Below, one piece after another: positions 52,067-61,753 of a DNA stretch of 64,000 nt; within the stretch, counting starts at the first letter, position 1, and the number at the start of each line of letters is the position of its first letter. The stretch is from positions 124,001-188,000 of the forward strand of contig NZ_JASJOR010000016.1 of NCBI RefSeq assembly GCF_030068545.1, written 5' to 3'. The notes under the pieces are model-generated. The model saw only the letters and a list, made by a program, of their open reading frames with translations. It ran no database searches and was not told where the DNA came from. Source of the stretch: Xanthocytophaga flava (GTDB taxonomy: Bacteria; Bacteroidota; Bacteroidia; Cytophagales; 172606-1). The translations under genes were made by a program, and so were the position numbers.

Positions 52067-53353
52067 TTACAAGAACTGTACAACTGTCTCCATTGCCATA
52101 CTGCGAGAACCTTTAATCAGAAAGTGAGTGTTCTCAAACTTATAATCCATCAACCAATTATTCAATGAGAATTTATCTATGAAGTAATAGGCATCTGGGG
52201 CACCAGCAATCGCATTTTGCATCAGCTTTCCACATAAAAGTATTTTATCAAATTTTCCTTTTCCTGCTACTTCTCCTATATGTAAATGTTCCTGAGCACT
52301 TTCTTCACCCAACTCAGCCATGTCTCCCAGTATGACAATCTTATTTTCAGCTTTTAATGCAGCGAAATACTCCAGAGATGCCTGCATAGATGTTGGATTG
52401 GCATTGTATGCATCCAATAGTATTGTATTGGAGCCTTTCTGGAGTACCTGTGAACGGTTGTTTTGTGAGATATACCCGCTGATTGCCTCATTAGCTAAAG
52501 GAAGTGGCACTCCAAAATGTTTTCCGATACATAACGCTGCTGCAATGTTCTCAAAGTTATGTTTTCCAGGAAGATGTGTTTTTACAATTTCACCATCCTC
52601 ATCCTGATACACGACATCAGGAGCAAACTCCAGTAACTGGCAATGCAGAAAATCATCAGCAGATGGATACATTACAGCCTGAAGACTACGATTTGCCAGC
52701 ATTTCCTGTAGAATAGTGTTCTGTGAGTTAGCGAAGATAGTTCCGGAATGGGTTTTGAAATAATCATATAACTCACCTTCTCCCTGCTTCACACCTTCCA
52801 ATCCTCCAAATCCTTCCAGGTGTGCTTTTCCAATATTGGTTATCAGGCCATGCGTAGGTTCACAGATAGCGGTTAGTTCGTTGATGTCTCCAATCTGATT
52901 AGAGCCCATTTCCAGTACTACCATCTCCGTATCTTTGGGAATGGATAGCAGAGTTAATGGAAGCCCTATGTAATTATTCAGATTGCCCTGAGTTGCATAC
53001 ACAGTATATTTTTTGGCTAGTACCCGTTGAATAAGTTCTTTTGTAGTAGTTTTTCCATTTGAACCTGTCATAGCAATGATAGGCACAGACAATTGCTGCC
53101 GATGGTAACGGGCTAGGTCCTGCAATGCTTTTAAGGCGTTGTCAACCAGAATGTATTGATCATTTACTGCATACTGAGCTTCATCAACTACTGCAAATCG
53201 TGCACCTTTGGAGATTGCATCTGCAGCAAATACATTGCCGTTAAAATTACCGCCTTTCAATGCGAAAAAGAGAGAGTCTGGCGTTATCTTTCGGGTGTCG
53301 GTTGAAACGGCATTACATTGTAAATACTTTTGGTATAAAGTTTCTATATTCAT
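52067..53353 (-). CDS. murF: UDP-MurNAc-tripeptide--D-alanyl-D-alanine ligase
   Basis: 428 residues. Adds D-Ala-D-Ala to UDP-MurNAc-tripeptide, the last cytoplasmic step of the peptidoglycan precursor. N-terminal domain (DTRKITPDSLFFALKGGNFN), ATP loop MTGSNGKTTTKELIQRVL, NYIGLPLTLL, VLEMGSNQIGDI, the central-domain PGKHNFENIAAALCIG and C-terminal LLDAYNANPTSMQASLEYFA. All Mur ligase signatures are present and length is normal. Unusually, it is not next to other mur or fts genes. It is divergent from the secreted FG-GAP gene, with 105 bp shared. Confidence 0.95.
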   Translation of the reverse strand: MNIETLYQKYLQCNAVSTDTRKITPDSLFFALKGGNFNGNVFAADAISKGARFAVVDEAQYAVNDQYILVDNALKALQDLARYHRQQLSVPIIAMTGSNGKTTTKELIQRVLAKKYTVYATQGNLNNYIGLPLTLLSIPKDTEMVVLEMGSNQIGDINELTAICEPTHGLITNIGKAHLEGFGGLEGVKQGEGELYDYFKTHSGTIFANSQNTILQEMLANRSLQAVMYPSADDFLHCQLLEFAPDVVYQDEDGEIVKTHLPGKHNFENIAAALCIGKHFGVPLPLANEAISGYISQNNRSQVLQKGSNTILLDAYNANPTSMQASLEYFAALKAENKIVILGDMAELGEESAQEHLHIGEVAGKGKFDKILLCGKLMQNAIAGAPDAYYFIDKFSLNNWLMDYKFENTHFLIKGSRSMAMETVVQFL

Positions 53354-53458
53354 TTCTGCAATAAAAATATCAGTGGGAAAACACTAATGAGTGATCAAAA
53401 ATACAAGATCGTATTTTTTGGGACAAATTTCTTTTTAAAGGCTAGCACACAATAGACT

Positions 53459-55753
53459 ATGGATCGTTTCTACATACTAGTATTTTATCTTTTCAATAAG
53501 ATCTCAGGTGGTGTCAATTTGTATACCCTGCTTATACCTGTATTTCTCTTTTTAGGTTTCTATTCTACTGCCATTTCTCAGACCATACGCTTTCAACAGG
53601 ATACTTCTATTCCAGTAGTAAATTCAGATTCAGATACATTACTAAATGCATGGTTAGGAGGATTAAACTCACCTCAATACAACCGATTAAAATTAAACAA
53701 TGACCAGATAGAAGACCTTGTTGTTTTTGATAGAGCAACCTATAAGGTGTACACTTTTATTGCAGAACCACATGGCAATAGCTATAGATGGAAATATACC
53801 CCTTATTATGAAACACAATTTCCAAGCATCCGTTACTGGATGCTGCTTGTTGATTATGATCATGATGGGCAGCGGGATTTGTTTACCTATACAGACTTTG
53901 GTGTTCAGGTTTTCAGAAATACATCTTCCAACGGACAACTCAACTGGACTCTGGTAACAGACTTATTAATGACAGAGAGTTCATCTGGTGAAATAAATTT
54001 ATCGGTGTTGGGTACCGATATACCTGTGATCCTGGATATTGATAATGATGGTGATGTAGATCTCATTGCAGGAGATGGGGTAGGTCATGTAGTGTATTAT
54101 TATCAGAATCAAAGTATGGAACGAACAGGTTCTCCCAATAGCTTGGATTTCAAAACAATAAGTCGTTGTTGGGGCGCATTTCAAAGTACAGAGGTTTGTG
54201 GGCAGTTTACTTTTGGTATTAATTGTGGTGATGAAGACTTACGTTTTTCCGGTCAGAAGGTAGAACATGCGGGTACTGCTCTGCTGGCACTGGATTTAAA
54301 CAATGATGGACTAAAAGAACTATTATTTTCAGCTGTCTCTTGTTATCCGCTATATCAGCTAAACAATACAGGGACATTGCAGAAAGCGCAGATGAGTAGC
54401 TTTACATCCGCTTTTCCAGCATCCCGACCTATCAGTTTTTTATTTCCAGCTGCATTCTATGAAGATCTCAACTTTGATGGAGTGAAAGATCTTATTGTCG
54501 CTCCCAATGTTGAATTTAATGATGGCAATCTGCAGAATTTCAATCACTCAAGCTGGCGATACACCAATACAGGCACTGATTCAAACCCTAACTTTGTATT
54601 CTCAGAAGATAACTTCTTGCAAAACACAATGATAGATCTGGGGGAGATGACCTTCCCCGCGCTCACTGATTATGATGCAGATGGAGATCTGGATCTATTT
54701 ATTGGCAATGCAGGAACGCCTAATGGAAATGGTAAGCTTTTCAGTTCTATCTATTTGTATGAAAACATTGGGACTAAAGCCCAGGCAATCTTCCAGCTGA
54801 AAACTGCCGACTATCAGACTCTATCTTCGTTAAAATCATCCAATCTCAAGCCTTTCTTTCTGGACTGGAATCAGGATGGTGCTGTAGATTTGCTGCTTAT
54901 GAATACAACCAATACACAAACCACCTTCAACATCTACTTCAATCAGGCAACTGCCGGACAGCCATACCAGCTTTCATCTGAGATATCACAGGTTATCTCA
55001 TTTAGTTCGTTACAAAGTACTCACGTACCTTGTTTTTATGACTTTGATGGGGATGGAGACTGGGATATGTTACTCGGGAAAAGCCTCGGAGAACTGGAAT
55101 ATTATCAAAATACTGGCTCTAACTCGTCGCCAGTTTTTACAATTAAGAACTTTGCATTTGCACAACAGCCACTGGACGTTTTTGACCGTAGTGAAGCACC
55201 ATTGGTAACAGACTGGGATGGGGATGGGAAACCCGATCTTTTATCTGCTTATCGCAATTTATCTGCTGCGCCATATGGGGGACGTATTGTAGCCTATTCT
55301 GGTATTAGTACAAATGATGATGCCACTTTTACGCCACAGCTAAACACCATTTTCAATCAGTTTCTAAATGAATATGATACCATTTCTCTGCCATCCTATA
55401 TTACTCCAGCGGCAGGAGATCTGAATGACGATGGTTTACCTGAGTTAGTATTAGGAACTGGTGGTGGTGGAATACTGATATTAAAAAACACCAGCATCAA
55501 AGGAGATGGAAAATCAGATGATGGTATTCGTTTAGGTCCTAATCCTGTCAGTGACATTGTTTATATTACTACAGAGAAGGATAGTGAAGTAAGTGTATAT
55601 AACCTACTTGGCAAACGGTTAATGGATAAAAAGAAAACCCAGGCTAATGTCGAGTTGCCTATCAATGTCAATTCATGGGCAACGGGCATGTATGTCCTTA
55701 AAATTACAAATAGCGATGGAACAAAGGTTCGTAAGATGATTGTTGCAAGATAA
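53459..55753 (+). CDS. Type IX secreted FG-GAP/VCBS-repeat protein
   Basis: 764 residues with a signal region (LLIPVFLFLGFYSTAISQ, about 22-40). The body is a beta-propeller built on at least eight Ca-binding DxDxDG-like loops: DYDHDGQRDLF, DIDNDGDVDLI, DLNNDGLKELL, DYDADGDLDLF, DWNQDGAVDLL, DFDGDGDWDML, DWDGDGKPDLL and DLNDDGLPELV. The C-terminal ~75 residues (LGPNPVSDIVYITTE, VSVYNLLGKRL, MYVLKITNSDGTKVRKMIV) are a type A T9SS sorting domain, cleaved on secretion. It is likely a surface adhesin or binding protein. The organism must therefore have a type IX system elsewhere. Confidence 0.92.
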   Translation: MDRFYILVFYLFNKISGGVNLYTLLIPVFLFLGFYSTAISQTIRFQQDTSIPVVNSDSDTLLNAWLGGLNSPQYNRLKLNNDQIEDLVVFDRATYKVYTFIAEPHGNSYRWKYTPYYETQFPSIRYWMLLVDYDHDGQRDLFTYTDFGVQVFRNTSSNGQLNWTLVTDLLMTESSSGEINLSVLGTDIPVILDIDNDGDVDLIAGDGVGHVVYYYQNQSMERTGSPNSLDFKTISRCWGAFQSTEVCGQFTFGINCGDEDLRFSGQKVEHAGTALLALDLNNDGLKELLFSAVSCYPLYQLNNTGTLQKAQMSSFTSAFPASRPISFLFPAAFYEDLNFDGVKDLIVAPNVEFNDGNLQNFNHSSWRYTNTGTDSNPNFVFSEDNFLQNTMIDLGEMTFPALTDYDADGDLDLFIGNAGTPNGNGKLFSSIYLYENIGTKAQAIFQLKTADYQTLSSLKSSNLKPFFLDWNQDGAVDLLLMNTTNTQTTFNIYFNQATAGQPYQLSSEISQVISFSSLQSTHVPCFYDFDGDGDWDMLLGKSLGELEYYQNTGSNSSPVFTIKNFAFAQQPLDVFDRSEAPLVTDWDGDGKPDLLSAYRNLSAAPYGGRIVAYSGISTNDDATFTPQLNTIFNQFLNEYDTISLPSYITPAAGDLNDDGLPELVLGTGGGGILILKNTSIKGDGKSDDGIRLGPNPVSDIVYITTEKDSEVSVYNLLGKRLMDKKKTQANVELPINVNSWATGMYVLKITNSDGTKVRKMIVAR

Positions 55754-55835
55754 TCTCTCAGAAAAGTCTGGTCCAGCTATTCTTATCTAGTACAGAAATA
55801 AGTATATTTCGAGGATTATTTAGCTACTTATCCTC

Positions 55836-56921
55836 TTGCAAAGAACTATACTTCTGCTGCTTTTAGCAAGCTCACTACTATTTACCTGCAAATCCAAAAA
55901 TACCACAATATCCAGAGCATTTTACTACTGGCAAACTCATTTTGATATCAATGAGAAAGAACAGAATTATATGGATTCGCTTCATGTCAGGAAGTTGTAT
56001 GTTCGTTTTTTTGATGTGAGTTATAATCCGGTTAAAGGAGCCGTTCCTTTAGCAGACTTATACAATGGAATAGAATATTATTCTTTGTGCAAGCAGTGTG
56101 ATACTATCCCTGCAATTCCAGATTCTTTATCTCTGGAGATTGTACCTACTGTTTTTATTACAAATTTCACGTTTGAGAAAGTAAAGTTGCAGGATATACC
56201 CGAATTAGCCAGTAAGGTTCATAGAAAGCTTGATCAAATGATCACAGAAAATACTAACAATCGGTATCCTAAAACTTTCAGGGAAATCCAGTTTGATTGT
56301 GACTGGACACAATCAACCAAAGAAAAATTCTTTCTTTTTCTAAAGGAATTTAAGCAAAACACTTTGAAGTATCGCATTTCTGCAACCATCCGTTTGTATC
56401 AATATAAATACTTTGAAAAAGCAGGTGTTCCACCAGTAGACAGGGGAATGTTGATGGTATATAATTTAACTGACCTGCATAAACTAAAAGAGCAAAATTC
56501 TATTTTAGATCTAGAGGAAGCCAAACGATACCTTACTCATACAGACTATCCTTTATCATTGGATATAGCTCTTCCTATTTTTTCATGGGGTATTGTTTTT
56601 AGGAATAATAAGTATGTTGACATTGATCGCAATATAAGCCTCACAAAAGCAGAACAATGTTTATTTCTCAAAAAGAATACATCCAATCAGTTTACTGTCA
56701 CTACAGATACTGTGTATAACAATATTTATCTCAGAGAAGGAGATATACTTAAGATTGAAGATATTTCTTCCTCTCAGCTAGAAGAGATTACAAAGTTTTT
56801 AAAGCCATTGTCAGCAAAGACCGATCTAACAGTTACATTCTTTCATTTGGATGAGGAATTGCTTCAGAAGTACAAAACCCAGGATCTGGAAAGAATCTAT
56901 ACCAATTTCTCAAATAGGTAA
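55836..56921 (+). CDS. Hypothetical lipoprotein, TIM-barrel-like
   Basis: 361 residues. The only start that keeps the signal peptide is TTG at 55836 (read M-QRTILLLLLASSLLFTC, lipobox LFTC). The first in-frame ATG lies some 45 codons in and would remove the signal. The mature part has LYVRFFDVSYNP, LEIVPTVFITNFTFE, FREIQFDCDWTQSTKEKFF and GMLMVYNLTD, spaced like strands of a glycosidase-type barrel; the QFDCDW acid cluster resembles DUF3142-type proteins. It is 39 bp upstream of the 827-residue gene and is almost certainly co-expressed with it. No confident family is assigned. Confidence 0.7.
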   Translation: MQRTILLLLLASSLLFTCKSKNTTISRAFYYWQTHFDINEKEQNYMDSLHVRKLYVRFFDVSYNPVKGAVPLADLYNGIEYYSLCKQCDTIPAIPDSLSLEIVPTVFITNFTFEKVKLQDIPELASKVHRKLDQMITENTNNRYPKTFREIQFDCDWTQSTKEKFFLFLKEFKQNTLKYRISATIRLYQYKYFEKAGVPPVDRGMLMVYNLTDLHKLKEQNSILDLEEAKRYLTHTDYPLSLDIALPIFSWGIVFRNNKYVDIDRNISLTKAEQCLFLKKNTSNQFTVTTDTVYNNIYLREGDILKIEDISSSQLEEITKFLKPLSAKTDLTVTFFHLDEELLQKYKTQDLERIYTNFSNR

Positions 56922-56960
56922 GAAGTAAAATAGGTAGATAATAATCCCATCAGTAAGATC

Positions 56961-59444
56961 ATGGTATCGATAGTTAAGAATTTTCGGGGTAGTGCATTTA
57001 AAGTATTTTTACTCCTTTTACTAAGCTTCTTTGCTGAATCTATTGCATTTGCTTGTGGGTGGTACCCGGAAGCAGAAACGTATCGGTTTGTTTTGTTTAA
57101 TCCACAACTAGCCAATCGCCGATACGAACCTTTTTATTTCACATCCTACTTCCTGTACGATTATGAAAACCTGGAAAATCGTGAAATTTCTAATCGAAGG
57201 AATATCGATGAGTGGATCAAATACACACAATTTAAAGGCAGCCATCATGCGGTCGACTATATTCTGAACTATGTGACTCCGGAAGACTTTACAGAAAACA
57301 TGGCGTTACCTCAAGAAAAGATGTTTGCTGGCAATCCGTTTATTGAACATTTAATCAGAACTAAAAACCAAGAAACACTCCAATACCTACAATTTGCCAA
57401 AAACTGCGAAGTGGTAAACAGCATATATAACGAAGACCCCTGGAGCCGACAAAAAACAAATGATACAAAAGAATATCAGGAGTTGATCTCTTCAGGAGAA
57501 AAATTCTACTCTCAAACCAAACAACCATTTCTCCAGTTCAGATATGGATTTCAACTGGTACGATTAGCACGCTATATGGGTGATTATACGTTAGGTAAGC
57601 AACTATATAAAAAATATATCGAACCCTATCCATCTCAAAGCATTGTTTATTATTGGGCTATGTGGCATTACGCAGAGATGTACGAGGACAAAGCCTATCA
57701 AAATTATTTGGTATCTCAGGTGTTTGACAAGGCACATGATAAAAAGATAGTAGCATGGCAGTTTTTTAATCGTTTACATACACAAGAATCACTTAAATAC
57801 GCAAAGACTAATCACGAGAAGGCAACCATTCTGGTAATGAATGAACTACATAATCCTGGTCGTTCATTATCGGCAATCAAGCGTATTTATACTATAGACC
57901 CTTCATCTGATGTACTGGAAACTTTACTGATTCGGGAAATAAACAAAGTAGAGGATTGGATCTTAACTCCTCGATACACAGAGTTTGACCCAGCTGTTAA
58001 CTACAGAAATCAAAATCTGTACGACTATACACTAAAAGAGAGAAATGCATATACCTTAAAGAATTATAAAAAAGATATGATCTATCTTGCTGAGGTATTA
58101 TCATTTATTGAGCAGACTCACACAAATAAAATTCATAATCCTGCATTATGGAATGTTATGGCAGGATACCTCGCCTATATGAATAATGAGTTTGACAAAT
58201 CCTCAGAATATATCCACCAAACATTGACAGCAAAGGGACTTTCCAAGCGTATTGAAGCACAGGCTCATCTGATAAAGATTGTGGCTGAATTAAACCCTAA
58301 GCAGCCTACACAACAAACAGATGCAACATTATTGGCCGAATTAGAATGGCTAGAGAAAAATCAGATGGAGTTGTATCATTATAAAGGCAGCTTCAGCCGA
58401 TTGATGATGGCATTAACAAATCGGTATTTGGACGCGGGTGATATTGTAAGAGCCAGCTTATGCCATTCGAAAATCTTCGATTTTGTTCGGTTTGAGAGTA
58501 ATTTCTTCAGTGAGAAAGATTCTATTTCTTATGAATATGACACCAGGACGCCAGGTATGAATACAGAAGGAATGAACTTTTATAGTTCATATCTTTTCTT
58601 TTTAGATCAGAAAGCGACTCCTCCTGACATAGGAAAACTACTAAGTTTTCTTGATAAAAGTCCCAAATCAAAGCTGGAATCCTATCTGGCAAGAGATTTA
58701 CTGAAAGAGAAAGATCGTATTAGAGACCTGCTTGGAATTAAATATTTACGAGAGAATAAACTTTACGAAGCTCGTGATGCTTTTAAAAAGGTTAGTAAAG
58801 AATTTTGGGTATCCGACAAAGAATCTTACAAAGCATATTTGAAGGCAAATCCGTTTTATACTAATTTTTATCAGGTTGATTCTTCTTCAACACATACTTC
58901 TTCATTTACAAAGTTCTCATTAACGGATAGCCTGATTCATATTATAGAACGTGCAGAAAATCCAAAAGAGTCCAATCGGGCAAAATGGTATTTCTTAGCC
59001 GCTAATTGTTATCTAAATATGAGTTACTGGGGTAACTCCTGGATTATGACCCGACATTGGTGGAGTAGAAATGAAGTATCTGACTATTCTTATGCGGAAC
59101 ATCCTTATAGTACCTATCCTGACAATGCAAATTACTATGGATGTGAACGTGCTATGAATTTTTACTTGAAAGCACAGGGATTTGCAAAAGATAAAAGCCA
59201 GAAGGCGCTTTGTTTACGAATGGCAGGCCGATGTAAATTCTATAGTCTATTATATACAAATCAATTTTATGAAACGATATATGATTATAAGAAAGGCAGA
59301 GAAGTAAAAAATCCCTATTACGCAACCAACCGTTATTATGAACAATTGCAAAGACAGTATCCTGATTTTTATGAGGAGTTGATGTTTCAATGTACTTCAT
59401 TTGATACCTATTATACATCTTTGTTGTATCCAGAAACTCCATAA
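56961..59444 (+). CDS. Large exported helical-repeat protein, unknown
   Basis: 827 residues with a signal peptide (VFLLLLLSFFAESIAFACGW). It is mature from about residue 32, with a conserved-looking start CGWYPEAETYRFVLFNP. The rest is predominantly helical and TPR/HAT-like (YYWAMWHYAEMYEDKAYQ, YLAYMNNEFDKSSEYIHQTL), rich in Tyr and Trp, with no catalytic motif. It lies 39 bp after the lipoprotein gene. The pair could form a lipoprotein plus periplasmic scaffold complex. No known family is recognised. Confidence 0.75.
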   Translation: MVSIVKNFRGSAFKVFLLLLLSFFAESIAFACGWYPEAETYRFVLFNPQLANRRYEPFYFTSYFLYDYENLENREISNRRNIDEWIKYTQFKGSHHAVDYILNYVTPEDFTENMALPQEKMFAGNPFIEHLIRTKNQETLQYLQFAKNCEVVNSIYNEDPWSRQKTNDTKEYQELISSGEKFYSQTKQPFLQFRYGFQLVRLARYMGDYTLGKQLYKKYIEPYPSQSIVYYWAMWHYAEMYEDKAYQNYLVSQVFDKAHDKKIVAWQFFNRLHTQESLKYAKTNHEKATILVMNELHNPGRSLSAIKRIYTIDPSSDVLETLLIREINKVEDWILTPRYTEFDPAVNYRNQNLYDYTLKERNAYTLKNYKKDMIYLAEVLSFIEQTHTNKIHNPALWNVMAGYLAYMNNEFDKSSEYIHQTLTAKGLSKRIEAQAHLIKIVAELNPKQPTQQTDATLLAELEWLEKNQMELYHYKGSFSRLMMALTNRYLDAGDIVRASLCHSKIFDFVRFESNFFSEKDSISYEYDTRTPGMNTEGMNFYSSYLFFLDQKATPPDIGKLLSFLDKSPKSKLESYLARDLLKEKDRIRDLLGIKYLRENKLYEARDAFKKVSKEFWVSDKESYKAYLKANPFYTNFYQVDSSSTHTSSFTKFSLTDSLIHIIERAENPKESNRAKWYFLAANCYLNMSYWGNSWIMTRHWWSRNEVSDYSYAEHPYSTYPDNANYYGCERAMNFYLKAQGFAKDKSQKALCLRMAGRCKFYSLLYTNQFYETIYDYKKGREVKNPYYATNRYYEQLQRQYPDFYEELMFQCTSFDTYYTSLLYPETP

Positions 59445-59477
59445 CAATACAAATAAATACTAATGATGTATGGGTTA

Positions 59478-59508
59478 TTTTTCTGAATATCAGATTTTAT
59501 TAATTTTG
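59478..59508 (+). promoter_or_regulatory. Probable promoter of the 199-residue gene
   Basis: TTTT (59478-59481), 19 bases, then TAATTTTG (59501-59508), an exact TAnnTTTG match. The ATG is 64 bases further. The -33 element is a three-of-four match. Confidence 0.4.
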
Positions 59509-59572
59509 CTCTATCATCTATTTAAATAAATTTATCTACACACTACATTTAACCTAACACACCACCCAATTT

Positions 59573-60172
59573 ATGAAGCGTATTCAGACGTTTGCAACAT
59601 TTCTATTTGTTGCATTGATTTCCATCAGTAGTTATGCCCAAAAAATTAAAGTTATAGAAGGCGATCTTTCTGCGTTAAAAGGGCAAAAATCTCTTACTAT
59701 GGAATTTACTTATAATAACATGAAAGTAGGCAAATTTGATAAAGAAGAAGATTATGTAGATACTAAAAGAGCAGAGTACAATCAGAAAGAAGCAGGTAGG
59801 GGAGATAAATGGGCTAAATCATGGGTTGATGACAGAAAAAATAGATTTGAACCAAAATTTAATGAGTTATTTGAAAAACATAGTGAAATACAACTTTCAC
59901 CAAAAGGTACCAAGTACACACTTATTTTTAATACCAGCTCTACAGAACCTGGATTTAATGTAGGGGTATGGAGAAAAAATGCAGAGATAAACGGTGAAGT
60001 ATGGGTTGTAGAAACAAGCAACAAAAACAATATTATTGCTAAAATATCACTTCAGAAAGCACTGGGTAGAACATTTGGCGGATATGATTTTGATACCGGT
60101 CTACGAATTGCAGAAGCCTATGCAGATGCAGGAAAAGCATTTGGTAAATTTATCAAAGACCAATTGAAATAA
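59573..60172 (+). CDS. Hypothetical exported protein
   Basis: 199 residues with a signal peptide (TFLFVALISISSYAQ). The mature part is basic and mixed alpha/beta (SLTMEFTYNNMKVGKFDKEE, KYTLIFNTSSTEPGFNVGVW, GGYDFDTGLRIAEAYADAGK). No cysteines, lipobox or transmembrane helix. It is flanked by its own promoter and a strong terminator, so it is monocistronic. No family is recognised; a periplasmic binding or stress role is possible but unproven. Confidence 0.75.
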   Translation: MKRIQTFATFLFVALISISSYAQKIKVIEGDLSALKGQKSLTMEFTYNNMKVGKFDKEEDYVDTKRAEYNQKEAGRGDKWAKSWVDDRKNRFEPKFNELFEKHSEIQLSPKGTKYTLIFNTSSTEPGFNVGVWRKNAEINGEVWVVETSNKNNIIAKISLQKALGRTFGGYDFDTGLRIAEAYADAGKAFGKFIKDQLK

Positions 60173-60221
60173 TTCATAATGCAAACAGGCTGCTTTTAAA
60201 GCAGCCTGTTTGCATTATGAA
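60173..60221 (+). terminator. Long terminator hairpin
   Basis: Arms 60173-60196 and 60198-60221 are complementary over 24 bp around TGCTTTTAAAGCA. The left arm starts directly after the stop codon of the 199-residue gene. It is unusually long for a terminator. Confidence 0.75.
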
Positions 60222-60292
60222 CAGTAATTTATACTATTATCAGTGCTTACTATTAAGTAAATTGCAGGTATTGTTTATTATAGTTAGGTCTT

Positions 60293-61099
60293 ATGATTTC
60301 ATTTGAAGAATATCTTACTGGCAAGAAAATAGATTCTGAAGCCTTTCAACGTCAGGAACATAAACGTTGGGAAGACTATAAAAACATTTTTGAGCAAGTG
60401 CACCCGGAAAGTTTTACTACTCAAAAGAAATTTGTAATCAATGACTTGCGACGCCAATATCATTTGAAAGAATCAACAGTTCAAACAGATATCGCTACTG
60501 AGAAGAAATCGGGTGCCAAACCTGTAATGAAACCTGCTGTCTCTAAGCCAATAGAAAATAAAATACAGGAAACAGAAGGGGAAGAGCCTATTGCTACAAA
60601 GGAACCTGTTGCCGAAAAACCAGCAGATATGCCTGTGAAAAAACCGGGTAAGCCTGTAATGCGACCTGTTGTAAAGAAGGTGGAATCAGAAACAGTTGAC
60701 AAAATTGAAACAGATGCAAATACCAATGTATCAGAAGAAAAACCTTTGTCATCAGAGACAATTTCTCAGAAACCAGCCAGACCAATTATAAAACCTGTAC
60801 TAAAGAAACCGGCATCTGATGTATCGGAATCAGAGAGTTCTGTAGAAAATACTCAATCACCCGAGACAGAAAAAGTTGAAAGCACACCACCCAAGCTTGC
60901 AAAGCCTGTAATCAGGCCTGTTATCAAAAAATCTCCAGCACCTTCAGAAGAAACAAAGCAGGATCAGGAAATCAATATATCATCTGTCACTTCTGAAAAT
61001 GCAGATAATTCATTACCTGCACAGGAAAGTACACCTAAAAAACCTGCCAGGCCGATTATTAAACCTGTTCTAAAAAAGAAAGACGAGAATTCGCAGTAA
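60293..61099 (+). CDS. Low-complexity Pro/Lys-repeat protein
   Basis: 268 residues. An N-terminal folded segment of about 65 residues (FEEYLTGKKIDSEAFQRQEH, RRQYHLKES) is followed by a disordered tail. The tail has five spaced copies of a basic proline motif: AKPVMKPAVSKP, GKPVMRPVVKKVE, ARPIIKPVLKKPA, AKPVIRPVIKKSP and ARPIIKPVLKKK. Acidic Ser/Glu-rich linkers separate the copies. There is no signal peptide, so it is cytoplasmic. The alternating charge pattern suggests a multivalent binder of nucleic acid or an acidic partner. No family is known. Confidence 0.75.
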   Translation: MISFEEYLTGKKIDSEAFQRQEHKRWEDYKNIFEQVHPESFTTQKKFVINDLRRQYHLKESTVQTDIATEKKSGAKPVMKPAVSKPIENKIQETEGEEPIATKEPVAEKPADMPVKKPGKPVMRPVVKKVESETVDKIETDANTNVSEEKPLSSETISQKPARPIIKPVLKKPASDVSESESSVENTQSPETEKVESTPPKLAKPVIRPVIKKSPAPSEETKQDQEINISSVTSENADNSLPAQESTPKKPARPIIKPVLKKKDENSQ

Positions 61100-61100
61100 A

Positions 61101-61143
61101 AAAGTAATCCCCAAAACATAATGACTGTCTTGGGGATTACTTT
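61101..61143 (+). terminator. Rho-independent terminator
   Basis: AAAGTAATCCCCAA (61101-61114) pairs with TTGGGGATTACTTT (61130-61143) and leads into TTTATATAG. It begins right at the stop of the Pro/Lys-repeat gene. Confidence 0.75.
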
Positions 61144-61185
61144 TATATAGTTAGTAATGTAATAATTTTCTCTAACTGAATAACA

Positions 61186-61605
61186 TTAAGAGTTCTCAAA
61201 TACCTTTGGATCACTGTTATCTTGTGAATGATCATTGGCAAGATCTTCAGGTGTCACCTGAGTATTGGTATTTTTCTTGTTAATTCCATGCACGTTCTGC
61301 AAAAACTTATCAATATCTGGATTGGCATAGGTTCCAAATGCATCTACCAAAGCTCCCTTTACTCCATCATCCGTTTCAATCGCATACAGAATAGTCATAT
61401 CTCCAGGATCTGAAGTACCCTCAAAACGAAAGAAGTTTACAATCTTTATTTGTTCAGGCTGATATGCTTTATCTGAACCAACAATTTTCAACACATCATC
61501 TTCTACCTTAAAGTTAGTAGTAAAGCCTTTTGCCTGTAAGTCATTGGTACAGGCCGTTAGTGGGCTTAAGGTATGTTCTAATTTAGGTGAGTTTTCTGAA
61601 AGCAT
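61186..61605 (-). CDS. Small conserved protein, often misnamed PRPP synthetase
   Basis: 139 residues, cytoplasmic. The core (LQAKGFTTNFKVEDDVLKIV, VNFFRFEGTSDPGDMTILYA, GVKGALVDAFGTYANPDIDK) matches, as I recall it, a small Bacteroidota family whose members are labelled phosphoribosylpyrophosphate synthetase although they are far too short and lack its PRPP-binding loop. The true function is unknown. The C-terminal ~35 residues are polar and probably disordered (TPEDLANDHSQDNSDPK). It is monocistronic, facing the Pro/Lys-repeat gene. Confidence 0.7.
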   Translation of the reverse strand: MLSENSPKLEHTLSPLTACTNDLQAKGFTTNFKVEDDVLKIVGSDKAYQPEQIKIVNFFRFEGTSDPGDMTILYAIETDDGVKGALVDAFGTYANPDIDKFLQNVHGINKKNTNTQVTPEDLANDHSQDNSDPKVFENS

Positions 61606-61722
61606 AGTTTATGATATTTGTTTACGGAAACATGATAAATAACTATGCCACTAAAGATTATATCTTAATCCCTAGCTTTATTATCCAACTCTTTCTTTCA
61701 TAATCTACTATACACAAAATAT

Positions 61723-61746
61723 AAACCCCACTCTTCAGTGGGGTTT
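61723..61746 (-). terminator. Rho-independent terminator of the aguB-like gene
   Basis: AAACCCCACT (61723-61732), tetraloop CTTC, AGTGGGGTTT (61737-61746). On the minus strand it continues into a T-rich stretch, 8 bp after the stop codon. Confidence 0.8.
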
Positions 61747-61753
61747 ACAAAAT

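Noticed and set aside
61186..61605. Phosphoribosylpyrophosphate synthetase
   Set aside because: It is far too short and lacks the PRPP-binding motif; the name is likely an inherited misannotation in this family.
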